Shown: positions 48,378-59,601 of the stretch, one piece after another
How the letters are laid out: every line of letters starts with the position of its first letter
Numbering within the stretch: position 1 is the first letter of the stretch
NCBI GenBank assembly: GCA_021770095.1
Contig: JAETRQ010000005.1
Location: 1-64,000 of the forward strand
Direction of reading: 5' to 3'
Source: Eubacteriaceae bacterium
GTDB lineage: Bacteria; Bacillota; Clostridia; Oscillospirales; Acutalibacteraceae
Length of the DNA stretch: 64,000 nt
Program-made: the position numbers and the translations under genes
The notes under the pieces: generated by a model
Seen by the model: the letters and a program-made list of their open reading frames with translations, nothing else
Database searches by the model: none
What the model was told of the DNA's origin: nothing

Positions 48378-48872
48378 AAGACTTAACGGTTTAGATACTG
48401 TTAAGTCTTTTATTTTTATCTTGTTAAAAGGCTCGAACCTTGTGAAGGTCTGAGCGTCAAGAAAACAGTTCGGTGAACTGTTTTCAGCGAGGAGCGTGAG
48501 GTTGGTACCGAAATGCGGTAGCATTTGGGTAGCCGAGCGGAAAGAGTGCAAGGCAAAGCCGACGCAATCGGCGAGCCCTGTTGTTCCCACCAAAACCTAA
48601 TGGATTCATTTTCGTTAGGTTTTTTTATTTTTCGAGTTATAGAAAGCTCGAACCTTGTGAAGGTCTGAGCGTTAAGAAAACGGTTCGATGAACTGTTTTC
48701 AGCGAGGAGCGTGAGGTTGGTACCGAAATGCGGCAGCATTTGGGTAACCGAGCGGAAAGAGTGCAAGGCAAAGCCGCCGCAATCGGCGAGCCCTGTTGTT
48801 CCCACCAAAGACTTAATAGTTTAAATACTGTTAAGTCTTTTATTTTTATCTTGTTAAAAGGCTCGAACCTTG
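48378..48872 (+). repeat. Two 215-bp-period repeats, each ending in a copy of the tRNA-Val 3' end plus terminator
   Basis: ctgttgttcccacca at 48579-48593 and 48793-48807; gctcgaaccttg at 48431, 48646 and 48861; terminator aagactta...taagtctttt repeated. Confidence 0.88.
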
Positions 48873-49109
48873 CGTGCAATTGCAGGAGCAAGTTTTGTTG
48901 AACGCATCTTTTTTATGAATCAAACGTTATTTGATATTGCAGATTGTAATGCTATTGTTAAAAAATTAACTATAAGAAAATGTCATATTATAACGGTTTT
49001 TGTATAAAGTGTAAAATTTACAAATTTTTCTTGATTAATATAGGTAAAAAGTATAAAATAATAATGCATAAAAGCAATAAATAAAATTATTTTTCGGAGG
49101 TAATTTCCA

Positions 49110-50123
49110 ATGGTAAAAGTTGCTATTAATGGTTTTGGCCGTATCGGTCGTCTTGCATTCCGTCAGATGTTCGGTGCAGAAGGCTACGAAGTAGTTGCTA
49201 TTAACGACCTTACAAGCCCAAAGATGCTTGCTCATCTTCTTAAGTATGATTCATCACAGGGCAAATATGCTCTTGCTGACACAGTATCTGCTACTGATGA
49301 TTCAATCATCGTAGACGGTAAAGAAATTAAGATTTATGCTAAGGCTGACGCTTCAGAACTTCCTTGGGGCGAACTTGGTGTAGACGTTGTTCTTGAATGT
49401 ACAGGTTTCTACTGTTCAAAGGAAAAGGCTTCTGCTCACGTTAAGGCAGGTGCTCGTAAAGTTGTTATTTCTGCTCCTGCAGGTAATGACCTTCCAACAA
49501 TCGTTTACAACGTAAACCATGATACACTTACTGCTGAAGATACAGTTATTTCTGCTGCATCCTGCACAACAAACTGTCTTGCTCCTATGGCTAAGGCTCT
49601 TAACGATTATGCTGAAATCCAGAGCGGTATCATGTGCACAATCCACGCTTACACAGGCGATCAGATGACACTTGACGGTCCTCAGAGAAAGGGTGACCTT
49701 CGCCGTTCACGTGCTGCTGCAGTTAACATTGTTCCTAACTCAACAGGTGCTGCAAAGGCTATCGGCCTCGTTATTCCTGAACTCAACGGCAAACTTATCG
49801 GTTCTGCACAGAGAGTTCCTACTCCAACAGGTTCAACAACAATCCTCACAGCAGTTGTTAAAGGCAAGGACGTTACAGTTGATGCTATCAATGCTGCAAT
49901 GAAGGCTGCTGCAACAGAATCATTCGGTTACAACACTGACGAAATCGTTTCTTCAGACATCGTTGGTATGAGATATGGTTCACTCTTCGATGCAACTCAG
50001 ACAATGGTTCTTCCTATCGGTGAAGACCTTTATGAAGTTCAGGTTGTTTCATGGTATGATAACGAAAACTCATACACATCACAGATGGTTCGTACAATTA
50101 AGTACTTCTCAGAACTTGCTTAA
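49110..50123 (+). CDS. gap: Glyceraldehyde-3-phosphate dehydrogenase
   Basis: [56 protein letters not shown]. Confidence 0.98.
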   Translation: MVKVAINGFGRIGRLAFRQMFGAEGYEVVAINDLTSPKMLAHLLKYDSSQGKYALADTVSATDDSIIVDGKEIKIYAKADASELPWGELGVDVVLECTGFYCSKEKASAHVKAGARKVVISAPAGNDLPTIVYNVNHDTLTAEDTVISAASCTTNCLAPMAKALNDYAEIQSGIMCTIHAYTGDQMTLDGPQRKGDLRRSRAAAVNIVPNSTGAAKAIGLVIPELNGKLIGSAQRVPTPTGSTTILTAVVKGKDVTVDAINAAMKAAATESFGYNTDEIVSSDIVGMRYGSLFDATQTMVLPIGEDLYEVQVVSWYDNENSYTSQMVRTIKYFSELA

Positions 50124-50179
50124 TTTTGTATCACTGAAATAAATTAAGGACTTGGAATTATCCAAGTCCTTTTTTGATG

Positions 50180-50977
50180 TTAATTTATATTATCATTTGT
50201 TTCTGCTTTATGCTCTTTATCCATCTTTTTTTGTTTGATTGCATCTGTGATAATGTAATATATCGGGATTGTTAAAAAGATAATCCAAGTTGGGTGCCAT
50301 ATACCCATCAGCATACCCACTGTCAAATAGATTGCAACAACAAGCACCGGATATGCAAATGCAGATGGGTTATTTGTTTTGACAGCTGCAATGGAAGATT
50401 CAATAATCGGTATCAGCAAAAAGAGTAACCATCCGATTGCCCAGCCTTTTTCAAAAACAAAACCAAGAATTAAGTAGGTAATGATAGCACATATCGGCAG
50501 CAAAGCATGCATCCATGACGGCTTGCGTTTGAAAATATAATCTTCATCCACACCGTCAACTTCTATTCCGCTGCCGCCGATATGGACGCGTTCTCCGTTT
50601 TTTGTTTCAACATGGATACCTGAGAAAGAAATGTCAACTTTGTCCTTACCGTCGTGAACATGGATGCCGTTTGTAAAACTTACTTTTGGTTCATTCTCGT
50701 TTTCTTTTTCATTATCGTCATTCTGTGTTCTTTTGGCTTCGTCATTGTCTGTTTGCTGATTTGTTTCGGGTTCGTCAGTGCCATTGATTAATTCATCTAT
50801 TGTTATATTATACAGTCTTGCCAGTTCAATCAGATTGTCTGTGTCAGGACTGCTTTCACCGCGTTCCCATTTTGATATTGCCTGACGTGATACGCCGATT
50901 TTTTCAGACAAATCTTCCTGCGAATAATGATTAGCCTTTCTGTATCTGAAGAGTCTTTCGCCTGTTTCTTTGTTCAT
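50180..50977 (-). CDS. XRE-family transcriptional regulator with C-terminal membrane segments
   Basis: RLFRYRKANHYSQEDLSEKIGVSRQAISKWERGESSPDTDNLIELARLYNITIDELI. Confidence 0.9.
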   Translation of the reverse strand: MNKETGERLFRYRKANHYSQEDLSEKIGVSRQAISKWERGESSPDTDNLIELARLYNITIDELINGTDEPETNQQTDNDEAKRTQNDDNEKENENEPKVSFTNGIHVHDGKDKVDISFSGIHVETKNGERVHIGGSGIEVDGVDEDYIFKRKPSWMHALLPICAIITYLILGFVFEKGWAIGWLLFLLIPIIESSIAAVKTNNPSAFAYPVLVVAIYLTVGMLMGIWHPTWIIFLTIPIYYIITDAIKQKKMDKEHKAETNDNIN

Positions 50978-51099
50978 CTTATCACCTCAGATTGATTGTA
51001 TCAAATATATTGAATTTTTGCTATACATTTTAATTTGAATTTACGCAACTATTGGTTGCAAAAAGCAGGCAATGCCGTTAAGGATGCCTGCTTTATATG

Positions 51100-52701
51100 T
51101 CAGTAACTTTTTTTATTGTTCCAATCCTGATATTTTATCCAGTTTTCATACTGTACCATATGGCGGTTATTTGCAATGGCATATGGTGATGACGGAAGAT
51201 AAACATCCACCAAACTGTTCTTTTTCTTATAGTTTGTATCATCCAGTTTTGGGTCAGGGTTATTTGCTTTTTTTGAATACCAGTTGCCGAAGTAGTAAAA
51301 TTCCTGATCACCTGAAAGTGATTTTGTCACAATATCGGTAACTTTTTTGCTTATGTTCTGATGTTGGATATGACCGTATTCGCCGTTTGGATTGTGGGTT
51401 GCAATCACTTTCCAGTGTTTATAATTGAGGATTAATTTTATATCTGCATCCATACCTTCGGAACAGGTACTCCATTCATCAACAGAATATTTGTATTTTC
51501 CATTCTCACTCCATGTATCTTTAATATCAGGATAAGACAAAATCAGGTATTTGTCATTTGACATATTCATAACTTTTTTGAGTTCTGATGCACGCTGGCT
51601 TTTATAACTGTTTGTCATCACAATGACAAGGTATCTAGCATTCATTAGATGTGAACCTCCCCAAAGTGTTTCATCATCGGGATGAGCCACAATCATAAGA
51701 TTGTCAACAGATGACAGGTTGAGTTTGTCCAGATCCTTGGTTGTGAGAAAACCTTTTGTCTTGGTTACCTTTAGCATATATTTTGCTGAGAATTTTCCGT
51801 CTTTTGTCTTTGCCGTGATTTCAAGATATTCTGTTGGGCGCAGTGCTGTTACAACGCCTTTTGCATCAACTTTAGCCTTAGTTTCATCCTTAACTGTCCA
51901 TACGATTTCCTGATTGGTTGCATCTTTAGGGAGAACGTTGGCATGCAGCTGGATTGTACTTCCGGTTTCAACACTCAATCCTTTTTTATCATTTATTTCT
52001 ATGCCTGTAGTTTTAACAAACGGTTTTTCTACCTTGATTTTTATTTCTCTGCTTTTTTCTGTTCCTTCAACTGAGACTGTGATGATAACATCACCCTCGC
52101 CAACACCTGTTACTACACCATTTTCATCAACTGTTGCAATTTTTTCATCAGATGATGCATATTGAATGTTTTTATAATCTGTGTTTTCAGGGATTAAACT
52201 TGTTTTTATTGATATTGTTTTTTTCAGCAATACTTTTGTTGCAGAAGGAACTGCGTTGATATACTTGAGTGCAATCTTTTCTTTAGGCACAACTTGGGCA
52301 GTATCGCTCCAGAAAGAGTAAATACGATGGCCTGAGAATTCTTTATATGTTCTTGCGCGAACATAATATGTTTCATTCGCTGTCAGTTCATCAACTGTAA
52401 TGTAAATTCCTGTTGATTCTTTTTGTATAACATCGGTATCAAAAGTTTCGGATAAAGATGCTTCAATCTGGTATCCGCTTGACACCTTGTTTTTTGCTAT
52501 GTCAACAGCAAATGCCTCAGTATATGGCGAAATGCTTATTATTTCTGCTTTTGGTGCAAAATAAAAATACAATCCACCCAATATAATGCAGAAAATAATT
52601 ATTATTACAGAAACAGTCAGTATGGCAATCCTTGTTTTTTTATTAAATTTCTGCACTTTTTGGTTATCTGTGTTTTCAGCTTGAATATTATTGTTATCCA
52701 A
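51100..52701 (-). CDS. Membrane-anchored PIG-L deacetylase with FN3-like and BIG2-like domains
   Basis: N-terminal TM; GVVTGVGEGDVIITVSVEGT (BIG2-like); NLMIVAHPDDETLWGG. Confidence 0.85.
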   Translation of the reverse strand: MDNNNIQAENTDNQKVQKFNKKTRIAILTVSVIIIIFCIILGGLYFYFAPKAEIISISPYTEAFAVDIAKNKVSSGYQIEASLSETFDTDVIQKESTGIYITVDELTANETYYVRARTYKEFSGHRIYSFWSDTAQVVPKEKIALKYINAVPSATKVLLKKTISIKTSLIPENTDYKNIQYASSDEKIATVDENGVVTGVGEGDVIITVSVEGTEKSREIKIKVEKPFVKTTGIEINDKKGLSVETGSTIQLHANVLPKDATNQEIVWTVKDETKAKVDAKGVVTALRPTEYLEITAKTKDGKFSAKYMLKVTKTKGFLTTKDLDKLNLSSVDNLMIVAHPDDETLWGGSHLMNARYLVIVMTNSYKSQRASELKKVMNMSNDKYLILSYPDIKDTWSENGKYKYSVDEWSTCSEGMDADIKLILNYKHWKVIATHNPNGEYGHIQHQNISKKVTDIVTKSLSGDQEFYYFGNWYSKKANNPDPKLDDTNYKKKNSLVDVYLPSSPYAIANNRHMVQYENWIKYQDWNNKKSY

Positions 52702-52730
52702 AATTTTATTTCCTTGTTTAGTCTCTTTGT

Positions 52731-54629
52731 TTATTGTTTTTTCAATTCATCCCATTGATTTGCAGGAATCCAGTTTTCGTACTGTACCATATGGCGGTTA
52801 TTTGCAATGGCATATGGTGATGACGGAACATAAATTTCAACTATTCTATCTTTTGCAGCATAATCATTTTTACTTAATTTTTCTTCAGGGTTTATTTCAT
52901 TCTTTTGGTAGAAATTACCAAAATAGAAAAATCCTTGGTCATCATTAATGTTGTTTTGTGCGAGCGAAGTTACGATATTACTGGTTGATTTGTGGTGGTA
53001 ATGTCCGTATTCGCCGTTTGGATTATGGGTAACTATTGTATCCCATTCTTTGTAGTTGAGTATTAATTCAAGATCTTTTTGAATTCCTGTACGGCAGGTT
53101 GACCATGTATCGACAGAATATTTATAATTATTGTTTTCATCATACCATGTGTTTTTTAAATCAGGATAGGACATAATTATATATTTGTCATTTGTCTGTT
53201 TCATAACCTGCTGGAATTCTGATTTCCTTTGCTCTTTATAACTATTTGTCAGTACTACGACAAAATAATTATCTTTTATCAGATGAGCACCGCCCCAGAG
53301 TGTTTCATCATCAGGGTGAGCTACAATCATGAGATTGTTGACAGATGAAAGATTCAGTTTGTCTAAATCTGATTTGGTAAGATAACCTGTATTTGCAGTT
53401 ATCTTGAGTTCGTAACTGTCAATAAATCCGCCGTCATTGCTTGTTGCGGTAATTAAAACATATTCAGTTGGTCTTATTGCTGTTACAATTCCATTGGCAT
53501 CAACAGTTGCTTTGGTTTTATCACTTGTTTTCCACGTGATACTTTTATCTACTGCATTTGAAGGACTTACCTGTGCATGCAGTTTTATTTTTCGTCCCTT
53601 TTCAACGGTTTGTCCTTTTGGGTCGGTTATGCTGATTGATTTTACTGACACCTGTGAAAGGTTAACGGTCTTTGCACTGCTGAATTCAGAATAATATCTT
53701 TTGCCGTCAACAACTTTTCTGCTTCTGATTCTGACATAATATGTTGCACCTGACTTTAATTTTGATACGGTTTTGCTTGTGCTGTCAGTTCCGTCAATAT
53801 AGAGATATGTGCAGTTGTTTGATGGAAATCGTTTGTCTGTACTGTACTGGAGCTGATAACCTTGTGCGGTGCTTTCTTTCCGCCATGTTACGTTGAATGA
53901 AGTGGTGAATGCGGTTGTATAGGTAATGTAAGTTGGATTTGCTTCATTCCTGTGCCTTGTTGCGATTGATTTAATATTGCTCCATGCAGAATAATAATTT
54001 TGACCGCTGACGGTTCTGTATGTTCTGATTCTGACATAATATGTTCGGTTTGACATACATCCTGCTATTTGTTTTGCTGTAACAGTTGAGCCGTTAACAG
54101 TAGTTGTTTTTGTACCGCCTGATGGGAACTTGCTGCTTGTACTGTGCTGAATTTGATACCCTGTTGCATTTGCAACTTGCTTCCATGCAAGATAATATCC
54201 GCCTGGTCGGCCTGAAAGACTTGTGATTGTTGTGTCAGCCGCTTCATTTCTGTGTCTTGTTGCAACCGGTTTTGCACTGCTCCATGCCGAGAATTGCTTT
54301 TTATTATTAACATTTTTATATGTTCTCAGTCTAACGTAGTATGTTCTGTTTGACATACATCCTGTAACTGTTTTACCGTAACAGTCAGGATTTGCAATAT
54401 CAATCAGTTTGTATCCTCCGTTTGGGAACTTGTTGCTGGTACTGTACTGTATCTGATAACCGTTAATATTGGATTTTCGTTTCCAGCTTACAGCAAATCC
54501 GCCCGGTTTGCCTGCTAAGGCATTAATATTTACCGACGGTATGTTTGATGCTGCAAATATAGTACTTGAAAAACCTGTGCCGGTTATTAAGATGATAATT
54601 GCAAGAAAGACTGATATTGTTTTTTTCAT
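52731..54629 (-). CDS. Secreted PIG-L deacetylase with repeated FN3-like domains and a BIG2-like domain
   Basis: Signal peptide; repeated GYQIQYSTSSKFPSGG...TYYVRIRTYR; NLMIVAHPDDETLWGGAHL. Confidence 0.87.
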   Translation of the reverse strand: MKKTISVFLAIIILITGTGFSSTIFAASNIPSVNINALAGKPGGFAVSWKRKSNINGYQIQYSTSNKFPNGGYKLIDIANPDCYGKTVTGCMSNRTYYVRLRTYKNVNNKKQFSAWSSAKPVATRHRNEAADTTITSLSGRPGGYYLAWKQVANATGYQIQHSTSSKFPSGGTKTTTVNGSTVTAKQIAGCMSNRTYYVRIRTYRTVSGQNYYSAWSNIKSIATRHRNEANPTYITYTTAFTTSFNVTWRKESTAQGYQLQYSTDKRFPSNNCTYLYIDGTDSTSKTVSKLKSGATYYVRIRSRKVVDGKRYYSEFSSAKTVNLSQVSVKSISITDPKGQTVEKGRKIKLHAQVSPSNAVDKSITWKTSDKTKATVDANGIVTAIRPTEYVLITATSNDGGFIDSYELKITANTGYLTKSDLDKLNLSSVNNLMIVAHPDDETLWGGAHLIKDNYFVVVLTNSYKEQRKSEFQQVMKQTNDKYIIMSYPDLKNTWYDENNNYKYSVDTWSTCRTGIQKDLELILNYKEWDTIVTHNPNGEYGHYHHKSTSNIVTSLAQNNINDDQGFFYFGNFYQKNEINPEEKLSKNDYAAKDRIVEIYVPSSPYAIANNRHMVQYENWIPANQWDELKKQ

Positions 54630-54770
54630 TCGTTATGCACCTGATTTCAAACTATAATTTTGTAATAATACCACAACTGAGCTATATTGTGTATCACAGT
54701 TAAATTATATCAAAGTTAATATTGGTTGTAAACAACACATTATTGGTATTTTTGTAAATTTTCTTGAAAC

Positions 54771-55823
54771 TTATAATAAAGAGAATCTGAATTCCGTAAC
54801 GGTTCGGAATTCTTTATTTGCTTCAACATATACAAACGGGAAGTTTGAATGATTAACAGAATCAGGATAGAACTGTGTTTCCAATGCAACACCGCGTCGG
54901 TAGGATACGGGTGCGTTTTCTTTTCCTGCTGTTGCATTTTTATTCAGCCATCCGCCGCAGTAAACCTGAATTCCGGGCAAGTCGGTATATACTTCCATTT
55001 TTCTTCCCGATGCTTCGTCGGCAAGAATACACGCTTGTTCCAGTTTGCCGATTTCTTTGTTGCGCAGACAGAAATTATTGTCGTATCCTATTCCGTCAAT
55101 AATTGCTCTGAACGGTTCGTCAATTCTGTCTCCTATTTTATGCATTTCGGTGAAGTCCATCATAGTTCCTTTTACTTCGCCGAGTTCACCTGTAGGAAGC
55201 TGGTCTTCATCTGTTTCCGTAAAGTAATCTGCATTTATTTTCAGCAGATGTTCCTCAACCGTTTTTTCTCCATTGCAGGATAAATTGAAATAAGAATGGT
55301 TTGTAGGATTGGCAATTGTCTTTTTGTCTGACAGGACAGTATATTCGAGTCGGAGTACATTATCATCAGTGAAGGTGTATTTTACTTTCAGTGTAAAGTT
55401 GCCCGGGAAACCATCCTGCATATCCGGTGAAAAGAAAGAGAACGTAACGCTGTTATCCGTGCTTTCCTCAACATTCCACAAATTAAAACTGAATCTTCCG
55501 CCTCCGTGGAGAGTCCAACTGCCTTGGTTGTTCGGTGTGTTGTATGTTTTTCCGTCAAGTTCAAATTTTGCATCTCTGATTCGGTTTGCATATCTTCCCA
55601 CAACAAGTCCCTGATAACCCAAATCAGGGTCAGCATAATACTTCGGCTCGTCAAAACCGAGTACAACATCACCCAAAACACCGTTTTTATCAGGTACATT
55701 GATTGACTGAATACCTGCACCGAATGTCATCAGAGAGACAGAAGCACCGTTTTTGTTTTTTATTGTATAAAGTTCCACTTCTTTGTCATTAAACTTACCG
55801 AAAACTGATTTTGTGATATTCAT
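54771..55823 (-). CDS. galM: Aldose 1-epimerase (galactose mutarotase)
   Basis: SLMTFGAGIQSINVPDKNG, NPTNHSYFNLSCNGE, PGIQVYCGGWLN, ALETQFYPDSVNH. Confidence 0.94.
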   Translation of the reverse strand: MNITKSVFGKFNDKEVELYTIKNKNGASVSLMTFGAGIQSINVPDKNGVLGDVVLGFDEPKYYADPDLGYQGLVVGRYANRIRDAKFELDGKTYNTPNNQGSWTLHGGGRFSFNLWNVEESTDNSVTFSFFSPDMQDGFPGNFTLKVKYTFTDDNVLRLEYTVLSDKKTIANPTNHSYFNLSCNGEKTVEEHLLKINADYFTETDEDQLPTGELGEVKGTMMDFTEMHKIGDRIDEPFRAIIDGIGYDNNFCLRNKEIGKLEQACILADEASGRKMEVYTDLPGIQVYCGGWLNKNATAGKENAPVSYRRGVALETQFYPDSVNHSNFPFVYVEANKEFRTVTEFRFSLL

Positions 55824-55904
55824 ATCATTACTCCTAAAGTCAAAATTGTTTATAAATTAACAATTTTAAGTATAAGATAAAATGTAAACAAATTCAATAC
55901 CTTC

Positions 55905-56726
55905 TTGACTTTTATTCGTGTTCTAATGTATCTTATTAATATAAAATTATTCAAAGGAGTGACAGGATTGGATAATATCAATGTGTTTTTAACAGGTACT
56001 CTGCGATATATACTTCCGATACTTGCAGTGATAATTGTTGCTGTCTGTGTGATTTCTTTATTCAGAAACAGACCGAGACTGCACAAACTTGCTCAGTTGG
56101 TTGATCAGAACAATGGTTCAATAATAGATATTGACAGATGGGAAACCTCAATAGGCAAAAGCAAATCGAACGATGTTGTGCTTCCTATGCCGGATATTTC
56201 ACGTTTCCACGCTGTTATTGCCAAAAAGAGAAAAGATTGGATTATAACAGACACATTTTCAAAAACAGGCATAGAGGTTAATGGTGAAAAGGTTGACGGC
56301 AGTATGGTTATTACCGACGGCGATATAATCAATATCGGCTCAATACCGCTCAAATTCCTTTGTGCTGAAGCACTTTCAAATGAAATGAAAACGCAAATGA
56401 GAACTGAGGCGAAAGAAATGAATGTACAAAGTAACAATATTGCATACGCTGTTTTGGTAGATGTTAAGACACACAGACCTGTTTATCTCAGGAGCAAAGA
56501 TGTTCTTATCGGCAGAGGGGATGAATGTGATATTCAAATCAAACTTGATACGGTCAGCACAGAGCATGCAAGGATTCATATGACAACGCACGGATGGGCT
56601 TTGTCAGATTTGAACAGCCATAACGGGACAAAACTTAACGGCAGATTTATTTCGCAGCCGCAGTTGATTTTTGATGAAGATATGGTTACTTTCGGTGACA
56701 GAGTATTTATTTTCTATGAAAAATAA
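55905..56726 (+). CDS. FHA domain-containing protein
   Basis: Two FHA-like repeats: SIGKSKSNDVVLPMPDISRFHAVI and LIGRGDECDIQIKLDTVSTEHARI...LSDLNSHNGTKLNG. Confidence 0.85.
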   Translation: MTFIRVLMYLINIKLFKGVTGLDNINVFLTGTLRYILPILAVIIVAVCVISLFRNRPRLHKLAQLVDQNNGSIIDIDRWETSIGKSKSNDVVLPMPDISRFHAVIAKKRKDWIITDTFSKTGIEVNGEKVDGSMVITDGDIINIGSIPLKFLCAEALSNEMKTQMRTEAKEMNVQSNNIAYAVLVDVKTHRPVYLRSKDVLIGRGDECDIQIKLDTVSTEHARIHMTTHGWALSDLNSHNGTKLNGRFISQPQLIFDEDMVTFGDRVFIFYEK

Positions 56727-56738
56727 GGAGTTTGAATT

Positions 56739-58019
56739 ATGGCAAAAAATAAGGTTAAAAATAAACCGAAAAAAATACCCCATATTAAGCCGATAAATAA
56801 TTTTGCTCTTCTTTTTGTATTGACATTGTTCCAGCTCTTTACAGGTTACAGTGCTGCTGTTGCAGACGGAGAATTTGCGAGCAAAGTCATGTTATCTTCG
56901 GGAATATTTATTGCACTTGAATGGGTTTATGTTACCGTGTTTTATACCGTGCTGCACAGAAGAAATTTTGAACTTGAGTTCATTGCTTTTTTTCTTACGG
57001 GTGTAGGATTGACAGTGATAGGTTCTGTTGATCCAGATGCTTGTTTTAAACAATTAATGATTGCTGTGGCAGGTATTATCGGTTATACCGTTCTGGTATT
57101 TATCCTCGGTGATGTTGATTTGTGTATGAAATTGCGTCTGCCTGTAGCAATTGCGGCACTCTTTCTGCTTGCACTCAATCTCATTATCGGTCAGGTTAAG
57201 CATGGTGCGCAAAACTGGATTACGATTGGCGGTGTTACTGTTCAGCCGTCTGAATTTGTCAAGGTGGCATTTATTTTTGTCGGTGCGGCAACTTTGGAAA
57301 AAATACAGACATCCAAAAATATTATCAGGTATATTGCATTTTCTGTGGTTTGCGTCGGCACATTGATTTTAATACGTGACTTCGGTACAGCACTTATCTT
57401 TTTTATCACTTTTCTTATCATAGCATTTATGAATTCGGGTGATTTTAAAACAATCGGTCTTGCTGTTTCTGCGGCAGGACTCGGCGGTGCAATTGTAATC
57501 AAATATAAATCTTATGTAACAAAGCGTTTTGCAATTTACCGCCATGTGTGGGAAGATCCTTATGACAAAGGTTATCAGCAGGTGCATATTCTGACAGGTA
57601 TGGCATCGGGCGGATTGCTTGGTCTCGGTATCGGCAATGGCAGTATCAGGCATTATTTTGATAATTATCTGACAACAACGGATGATATATTCGGTATTAT
57701 TTGTGAAGAGTGGGGATTTTTGTTCGGAATTGTATTAGTGCTTTCATTTGTTGCAATTGCCGTGTCAGCACTGGTTAATTCCATTGCGGCAAGATCTGCC
57801 TTTTATTCTATTTCAGCAGTAGCAGGTGCAGGTATGCTTTTGTTCCAGACCGCACTCAATATTTTTGGTATAACAGATGTTTTGCCGCTGACAGGTGTAA
57901 CACTGCCTTTTGTCAGTCAGGGCGGCAGTTCCATGATCAGCTGCTGGGCAATTCTTGCATTTATCAAGGCGTCTGATGTGCGTACCTATAATTATCTTGG
58001 AGGTGTACGCAGGAAATGA
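56739..58019 (+). CDS. FtsW/RodA/SpoVE family peptidoglycan glycosyltransferase
   Basis: VQPSEFVKVAFIFVGAATLEK, RDFGTALIFFITFLI, LPLTGVTLPFVSQGGSSMISCWAILAFI. Confidence 0.93.
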   Translation: MAKNKVKNKPKKIPHIKPINNFALLFVLTLFQLFTGYSAAVADGEFASKVMLSSGIFIALEWVYVTVFYTVLHRRNFELEFIAFFLTGVGLTVIGSVDPDACFKQLMIAVAGIIGYTVLVFILGDVDLCMKLRLPVAIAALFLLALNLIIGQVKHGAQNWITIGGVTVQPSEFVKVAFIFVGAATLEKIQTSKNIIRYIAFSVVCVGTLILIRDFGTALIFFITFLIIAFMNSGDFKTIGLAVSAAGLGGAIVIKYKSYVTKRFAIYRHVWEDPYDKGYQQVHILTGMASGGLLGLGIGNGSIRHYFDNYLTTTDDIFGIICEEWGFLFGIVLVLSFVAIAVSALVNSIAARSAFYSISAVAGAGMLLFQTALNIFGITDVLPLTGVTLPFVSQGGSSMISCWAILAFIKASDVRTYNYLGGVRRK

Positions 58020-59401
58020 AGATGATAACACGAAGAGGATTATTTCTCCTTATACTTGTAATTGCATTCTTGGGTGGACTTGGATTTTTAACATACAGTT
58101 TTATTACAGAAGGCCATGATTGGGCAATGCAGCCGTACAATAGTAAAGTTTATTATAATGGTGAACTTGTCGGTGCCGGCAAGATAACAGACTGCAACGG
58201 AAGAAGCCTTGCCGAAACGGTTGACGGCAGACGTGAATATAATGATTCCGAAACAACAAGAAAATCTACGCTCCATGTTGTCGGGGATACAAAAGGCTTT
58301 ATTTCAACGGGTATCCAGAATGTGTATGAATCAAAATTAACAGGATATAATGCACTCACAGGTATTTACAGCCTTACGAACGGTAAGACTAATGATATGG
58401 AACTCACAATTGACGCAGATATTTGTGATGTTGCATACAATGCTTTATCAGATTACAAAGCAGGCTGTGTCGGTGTTGTAAACTATAAAACAGGTGATAT
58501 TGTTTGTGCAGTATCAACCCCGAGTTATGATGTGCAGAATAAACCGAATGATATAGATACAAACAAGAGATATGAGGGTGCATATATCAACAGATTTTTG
58601 ACCGGTTTGTATACGCCCGGTTCAACATTCAAAATTGTGACATCCATCTGTGCATTGGAAAATATACCGGATATTCAGCAGCGTACCTTTGTTTGTGAGG
58701 GTGAGTATGATCCTGGTAAGGGTACACCGATTGAATGTAATGCTTATCATGGAAAAATCACTTTTGAACAGGCACTGGCAAAATCCTGCAATTCTGCTTT
58801 TGCACAGATTGCAATTGAACTCGGACCTGAAAAACTCGCCAAAACAGCACAGCAGCTGGGTATTACTTCTCCTGTATATGTCAGCGGTGACATCAGTTCA
58901 TCAACAGGAAGATTTTTCCTTGAACAAGGTGATGCCGATGATTATGTCGGCTGGACAGGAATTGGTCAGGGCGATACGCTTGTTTCCCCGATTGCGATGC
59001 TCAGATTGGTCAGTGCAGTAGCAAATGACGGAAAAACCGTTTCCTACAATCTTGTTAATTCGTTTGCAAATAAGGCAGGGAAGGCACTTGATCTCGGGTT
59101 TACACGCAGGGAAACACAGTTGATTAGTTCTCAAACTGCTTCAACAATGAAAACACTTTTAAGAAATAATGTAAAAGAACAGTACGGCGATTATAATTTT
59201 GATGGTCTTAATCTCTGCGCAAAGTCAGGAACGGCACAGATTGACAGCAATACAAATCATAATACAGCATGGTTTGTGGGATTTATGGATGATGACAAAA
59301 ATCCTTATGCCTTTGTTGTTCTTGTTGAATACGGCGGTTCAGGTTCTCAGAATGCAGGACCTATTGCGAACAAGGTGCTTCAGGCAATTGTTAATAAGTA
59401 G
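58016..59401 (+). CDS. Penicillin-binding protein 2-type transpeptidase
   Basis: YTPGSTFKIVTSICAL (SxxK), SCNSAFAQIA (SxN), LCAKSGTAQIDS (KSGT). Confidence 0.94.
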   Translation: MKMITRRGLFLLILVIAFLGGLGFLTYSFITEGHDWAMQPYNSKVYYNGELVGAGKITDCNGRSLAETVDGRREYNDSETTRKSTLHVVGDTKGFISTGIQNVYESKLTGYNALTGIYSLTNGKTNDMELTIDADICDVAYNALSDYKAGCVGVVNYKTGDIVCAVSTPSYDVQNKPNDIDTNKRYEGAYINRFLTGLYTPGSTFKIVTSICALENIPDIQQRTFVCEGEYDPGKGTPIECNAYHGKITFEQALAKSCNSAFAQIAIELGPEKLAKTAQQLGITSPVYVSGDISSSTGRFFLEQGDADDYVGWTGIGQGDTLVSPIAMLRLVSAVANDGKTVSYNLVNSFANKAGKALDLGFTRRETQLISSQTASTMKTLLRNNVKEQYGDYNFDGLNLCAKSGTAQIDSNTNHNTAWFVGFMDDDKNPYAFVVLVEYGGSGSQNAGPIANKVLQAIVNK

Positions 59402-59601
59402 GCAAGAATAGAAATCCGAACTTGCCCAAAGCACCGTATTAAAGCGAATTTGTGAAGTTTTCTATGTTGCCTTGCGTCAGCAAGGCTTCCATCTCAAAAA
59501 TCAAAATTCATCTTTAATCCATTGATTTTACTATTGAAAATGAAAAAGAAAAAGCACTGCTAATCTCAGTTGATACAGGAGATTTTGATGCTCAGGTCTC
59601 A

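Noticed and set aside
48348-48891. Minus-strand ORFs 48348-48593, 48416-48808 and 48637-48891 (MVGTTGLADC...)
   Set aside because: They are antisense to the tRNA-Val tail repeats and similar to each other only because the DNA repeats. No RBS or family evidence.
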